10,418 nucleotides of DNA from CAYNGH01 sp964396845 (GTDB lineage Bacteria; Vulcanimicrobiota; JAJTBE01; CAYNGH01): the NCBI GenBank assembly GCA_964396845.1, contig CAYNGH010000119.1:1-10418 (forward strand), written 5' to 3'. Below, in pieces: positions 6,438-10,418 of this stretch. The translations under genes were made by a program, and so were the position numbers. Below the pieces are notes generated by a model. The model ran no database searches. It had not been told where the DNA came from and worked only from the letters and a program-made list of their open reading frames with translations. Position 1 is the stretch's first letter; every line of letters begins with the position of its first letter.

Positions 6438-9400
6438 TTATTTATTCCATCCCTCAGAGATGATGTGATATACCGGTTGTCCAATCTCCATGGGGGGTTC
6501 AGTGCTTTTGTAGTTCTCATCGTCATTGACAAAAAATTCTTTCATATACTGCCACATGGGACTTTTAACCTCTGCGGGCTTGTTCAGTGATGCCCTTGTA
6601 AAATATGGGTAGTAATGAAAGTTTCGTGCGGTAATATCACCATTGACGCTGATGAGGCTGCCAATGGTCCTGTCGGCGAAAATCTCAATATCACCGTTGG
6701 CCACAAAAAGCCCCGGGGCAAATATGCAAGTTCCGGCTTTTTGCTCTGAGTCCCCGATTTTCAACACCTTGCCGGCATAGACCAACACCCCGGAAGTTTC
6801 ATATAAAAGGTAATCTGGGTTACTCTCCGTGAGTATTTTTGTCAGCTCTTCTCTCTTGGATTTCATATATATGTTAGACGCAATTCCCATGGTCATAACC
6901 GCCGGCGCCGGATTACAGGCAATGAAGCTTTTCAAATACTCCTCCATTGCTCCTGAGAAGAAAAGCTCTCCAAACATTTCAGAAATCTTTTCAAACAGTT
7001 TGTCTCCAAATTCTTTCATGAATTCGCCTTTTTCGAATATATCGGAAAATATTTCCTTGAACACCTCATCAACGAGTTTAATAAACAGTAGCTTGATAAT
7101 CTTGTCAAACATGGTCAGCTCAAGGCAATACCGGGCATTCTTTGAAAAACTGCTCATATCGGTGGTGGGAATATTTGCAAATACTTCGGCACATTTTTCA
7201 TATGCCATCCTGCCTCCCAGCTTGGGGAAGAAGGGCACCCCACCCAGGGCCTGTTCTGCTTCTTTGGAATAAAGAAAATCCTTGACCTTCTCCTCATCGG
7301 GAGTCTTTGTTTCCGAGTAAAGCTCGTCTTCTCTCAGCAATGCCCACCAACGGCTGTCGGTGAAGAGGTTTTCCCCGATGGCGCCATTCAATATCAGCTG
7401 ATATCCCAGAGTCAGCCCCCTGAATATGCTGATGTTAATGTTTTCTCGCAATGAGAAAAACGATGGGAACGGGATGATGATAACCTCAAGATCCAGAATG
7501 GTTATGGGATTCGGATACCTTGCAAAGCAACACAGCCGGGATTCAAAAGGCCCGGCTACCTTGGCGACCTGAGAAGGCACCAGCTCCAGATCCCTGAGAA
7601 AAGTCTTCCAGTCTTCAAGCCCCTTGCTGTCAAGGTAAGTCCCCATGCTGGAAGGAGAAACCCCGGGAAAGATTCCGTAAGGGATTACCACGTTTCCCTT
7701 GCTGATGAGGGATGAACTGATATATGTTATATCGCCGATTTCCGAGTCGATTAAAATTGAGCCTTTTTCCGGGCTCCCCATGCAGTAAAAATTGCCCCCC
7801 ACCAGAAGATTCGAGCCCTTCCCGAGAAATACTCTGCCCGAAGGCTTGAAGTATTTTTTCTTTCCCTTTGACATTTCATCGATCTGATTTTGTGCAAATA
7901 TCCCTTCCATCGGTTCTTCAGGGGACACTTCCCCCGGCGCATCCATGGCCTGCATCTGTTTTGTAAAGGTAGAAAAATCACCTTTCATCCTGCTTTTTAA
8001 AACATCAGAAGAAGATGTCTTTCCCGATGAATTTTCCAGCTTATCCTCGTCAACCACTGCAAGATCCCTCTCGATATACAGGGTTGCTCCATCCTGAATC
8101 CAAATGTCGCCGATGACCCCAAGACTGCCTTTTATCTTCAGGGTTCTGCCCCTGGGAACTGTCCAGTTGCTTTTGATGGAAACCGTGTCGTCGGATACAA
8201 CCATATCGGGACTGCCTCCGCGATAGTGAATCACCCGGCGGTTTTCCTCGAAGAGTGCTTCAAGACCTGCAAAAAACTCCATGGGATCACCCTTGATGAT
8301 AGCCTTGGCCAGGTCTTTAAAGGATGTAAAAAGTCCCTGAAAAAAATGCCATACAAGTTTTCCATAGTTACATCCCCATATGCCGTGCAGGTCCTCAGGC
8401 TCACCATGTATCGTCTTTGGAACCTTGCCTCTTTCTGTGAGCAGGCTCATATGATCGTAATGGCTCTCATCAGGCTTGTCAGGAAAATCCACATCCTTGA
8501 GGTATTCTTCGATGTCCAGCAGGAATCCGTATTTCATATACATCTCCCTGTCAAACAGGCTCTCTTTGTCATACCATTTTGTTGAGGAATCCGGGTGCAT
8601 GCGCTGCCAGGATTTTAATGTATCAGCTTGTCCCGGCCATATATCAGATTTATGATGATCAAAAGCCGACTTGTCGTAAAGGGTTTTCTGGGTGAAGAAC
8701 AGGCTGTTATCGCCACCTCTTCTTTGTATATTGGATATGGAAACATCCTTGGGATCGCTTGTCTTGATTTCTTCTTTTTTTCCATATGTATCTTGATACT
8801 GTTTCAAGACCTGGTCCTTGACTTCTTTTGTCTTCCCGGCACTCTTGGCTTCTTTTTCCAGTTCTTTTTTAACTTTATCATTACTGGGTTTATCACCACG
8901 CTTGAAGTCGGTTTCGACTTTCATGCTGTAATGATAATCAGTTTTTGTCCAGTCCTTATCATCTGCCTTGTTTTTGTAGCTGATTTCATATTTTATATCC
9001 GCAGTACCAGAATATACCTGAACCAGTTTATCCCTGAGAAATTCCCTGCTGATCTCCTTGGCATCACCTGAGGTCCAGTGTCTTCGCTTGAAAACGCAAC
9101 CATCGGGGCGACTCGAATACTTGGCATTTTCATCGCCGTCAATTATCTCTTGCAGCACATCCCTGTTCAGATCATCCTGGCGTTTGAAAAATTCATCGTC
9201 CCAGAAATACTCATCTTCAGGACAAAGCTGATCTAACTGCAGGTAACGTTTTCTCCAGTCATCTTCCTTGTTGGGGTCGATATCAGGATTCAACCAGCAG
9301 TATTCTATCTCGGCTGTTCTATCAAGCAGTTTCTGAATTTTTTGATACCTGGCAATAATATCCGCATAGTCAGGATCTTCCTCTGGAGGCAGGTATCGGT

Positions 9401-10418
9401 CGGGAGTGTCGGGATAATGCAGGAACACCTGCCAGATAAGCCCGCCGAATTTCTTTTTGATTGTGGGAATGACCACAAAGGGGAATTTCGTGGCCTGCTC
9501 CAGGGAAAATATACTCTCGAACTGGGGATCATCAGGATTTATAATAAGATCCACCGTCGAATATATGAGGCCCAGAAACAAACCATAGTCAAGGGGATCA
9601 CCCTTTAGATAATGGGTCTTGTTCATGGTGATCGATGATATCTCATCAAAGGCGTTGGTTATATCCGCTTCAAATTTCATTGAATAATCAGGGATGACTT
9701 CTTTCTGCCTGATTCCTATTGCCCCGTTCTTGTTTGTGATTCTGACATCACCTTTTAACGAATATGCATAACCATGGGGATAATCGTCCACGATGATGTC
9801 GTCCTGGGCAAGAATATTCAACGGAAGCCCCGACTGGTTGATTTCATTGTTCCAGTCGGCCTGTTCCGCCTTGTCTGCTGTAGGGTTGGAGTAACTGCGG
9901 GCTGAATTCAGGTTCACACTCCCCCTGGGTGCATAAACACCGTAAGGAAAAGCCCCGGAAAACATTGTGGAATATCTTTTCTCCTGCCGGGATTCCAGGG
10001 AAACAAAACAATGCCATGGGGGGACCCAGGTATCATCATAACCTGTATATGCGGATCTGTCTTGTTCCTGATAGCCTACAGAAGGGATCTTTGCAGGATC
10101 AAATGCCGGGTTGGTTGGAAGGGGACGGTTCAATGACTCATTCTGGTCAAAGGTGGCCCTCATTTTAAAAGTGCTGTCAAGGATTGGGGTGACAACATAT
10201 TCACTGGAAGGCTGAGGGTTTTCCTGGGTATATTTTCCGCTTTCAAGCTCTTCTCTCCAGAAAATATGAGCTTCTGATATGCACTGTTCTTCCTTGTTTT
10301 CAATCATTGCTTCCATTACATATCTTGTAGCGCTGGCTCCTGAAAGAATAAGGGCAGAGGAGAGAACCATGAGGACAAAGATAATAATTAAGACCGTGGG
10401 CAGAAGAAACCCCTTTCT
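6438..10418 (-). CDS. giant PilX/GspK-like prepilin protein with split beta-solenoid segments, N-terminus outside window
   Basis: At least 1326 residues are visible and the frame is open to the window edge. The 16 codons before the ATG at 10370 read R-K-G-F-L-L-P-T-V-L-I-I-I-F-V-L and continue in frame into M-V-L-S-S-A-L-I-L. This is a prepilin-type cleavage site (K-G/F) plus membrane helix, so the ATG is not the start. As in GspK there is no Glu at mature position 5. The following I-S-E-A-H-I-F-W resembles the A-E-A-G segment of PilX-like minor pilins. Numbering from the ATG, beta-solenoid or bactofilin-like strands appear at about 140-225, 720-772, 843-900 and 1190-1250 (LKGDVRITNKNG, IKGSLGVIGDIWIQDG, NGDIEIFADRT, SVNGDITARN). 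Between them are long inserts (about 227-715, 775-842, 905-1185), the first charged and Lys/Asp-rich, the last strongly helical (1085-1150). It would be exposed on the cell surface or at a pilus tip. Exact role unknown. Confidence 0.7.
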   Translation of the reverse strand, partial: RKGFLLPTVLIIIFVLMVLSSALILSGASATRYVMEAMIENKEEQCISEAHIFWREELESGKYTQENPQPSSEYVVTPILDSTFKMRATFDQNESLNRPLPTNPAFDPAKIPSVGYQEQDRSAYTGYDDTWVPPWHCFVSLESRQEKRYSTMFSGAFPYGVYAPRGSVNLNSARSYSNPTADKAEQADWNNEINQSGLPLNILAQDDIIVDDYPHGYAYSLKGDVRITNKNGAIGIRQKEVIPDYSMKFEADITNAFDEISSITMNKTHYLKGDPLDYGLFLGLIYSTVDLIINPDDPQFESIFSLEQATKFPFVVIPTIKKKFGGLIWQVFLHYPDTPDRYLPPEEDPDYADIIARYQKIQKLLDRTAEIEYCWLNPDIDPNKEDDWRKRYLQLDQLCPEDEYFWDDEFFKRQDDLNRDVLQEIIDGDENAKYSSRPDGCVFKRRHWTSGDAKEISREFLRDKLVQVYSGTADIKYEISYKNKADDKDWTKTDYHYSMKVETDFKRGDKPSNDKVKKELEKEAKSAGKTKEVKDQVLKQYQDTYGKKEEIKTSDPKDVSISNIQRRGGDNSLFFTQKTLYDKSAFDHHKSDIWPGQADTLKSWQRMHPDSSTKWYDKESLFDREMYMKYGFLLDIEEYLKDVDFPDKPDESHYDHMSLLTERGKVPKTIHGEPEDLHGIWGCNYGKLVWHFFQGLFTSFKDLAKAIIKGDPMEFFAGLEALFEENRRVIHYRGGSPDMVVSDDTVSIKSNWTVPRGRTLKIKGSLGVIGDIWIQDGATLYIERDLAVVDEDKLENSSGKTSSSDVLKSRMKGDFSTFTKQMQAMDAPGEVSPEEPMEGIFAQNQIDEMSKGKKKYFKPSGRVFLGKGSNLLVGGNFYCMGSPEKGSILIDSEIGDITYISSSLISKGNVVIPYGIFPGVSPSSMGTYLDSKGLEDWKTFLRDLELVPSQVAKVAGPFESRLCCFARYPNPITILDLEVIIIPFPSFFSLRENINISIFRGLTLGYQLILNGAIGENLFTDSRWWALLREDELYSETKTPDEEKVKDFLYSKEAEQALGGVPFFPKLGGRMAYEKCAEVFANIPTTDMSSFSKNARYCLELTMFDKIIKLLFIKLVDEVFKEIFSDIFEKGEFMKEFGDKLFEKISEMFGELFFSGAMEEYLKSFIACNPAPAVMTMGIASNIYMKSKREELTKILTESNPDYLLYETSGVLVYAGKVLKIGDSEQKAGTCIFAPGLFVANGDIEIFADRTIGSLISVNGDITARNFHYYPYFTRASLNKPAEVKSPMWQYMKEFFVNDDENYKSTEPPMEIGQPVYHIISEGWNK

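Noticed and set aside
6829..7272. 147-residue plus-strand frame inside the giant minus-strand gene
   Set aside because: Low-complexity Ser/Asn/Leu composition typical of an antisense shadow; no ribosome site or domain seen.
8628..9071. 147-residue plus-strand hydrophobic frame (Phe/Ile-rich), which could suggest a membrane protein
   Set aside because: It is antisense to the Lys/Asp/Glu-rich insert of the giant protein; complementing Lys and Glu codons yields Phe and Leu codons, which explains the apparent hydrophobicity.

Overview
The window looks like chromosomal DNA of a diderm (Gram-negative) bacterium of moderate G+C. The evidence is two exported proteins in one overlapping pair, one of them built like an outer-membrane beta-barrel, and a separate gene that begins with a type IV prepilin-like membrane helix. 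No tRNA, rRNA, CRISPR array or complete mobile element is visible. The protein types (DUF916-like exported protein, barrel with Ig-like modules, very large PilX/GspK-like prepilin with beta-solenoid segments) would fit a deltaproteobacterium-like or poorly cultured lineage, but the taxon cannot be fixed from this sequence.

Layout, plus strand: (1) 1-353, the C-terminal part of an alpha/beta hydrolase whose nucleophile elbow lies at the window edge; (2) 504-1514, an M48-type zinc metallopeptidase without a signal peptide, followed by a stem-loop that may be its terminator; (3) 1515-1957, a 443-base gap with no gene; (4) 1958-2881 and 2862-5630, two exported proteins overlapping by 20 bases: a two-domain Ig-like periplasmic protein resembling DUF916/pilus-chaperone proteins, and a 922-residue predicted outer-membrane beta-barrel ending in four Ig-like (CnaB/SdrD-B/carboxypeptidase-regulatory-like) modules. 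Minus strand, convergent with these: (5) 10418-6438, a giant protein (at least 1326 residues) whose N-terminus runs off the window and starts with a prepilin-type helix, followed by bactofilin-like or beta-solenoid segments split by long inserts; (6) 6407-5865, a 180-residue protein with a DUF1232/YkvA-like core, 30 bases downstream and probably co-transcribed. A perfect 10-bp hairpin (5761-5786) separates the converging units.

The most interesting parts are the overlapping pair, which by architecture could be a non-classical chaperone/usher-like surface assembly system with no obvious pilin beside it, and the giant prepilin-like protein paired with a DUF1232-like partner. Both would place cell-surface or pilus-related functions in this region. 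The functional readings are inferences from architecture; no database search was possible.
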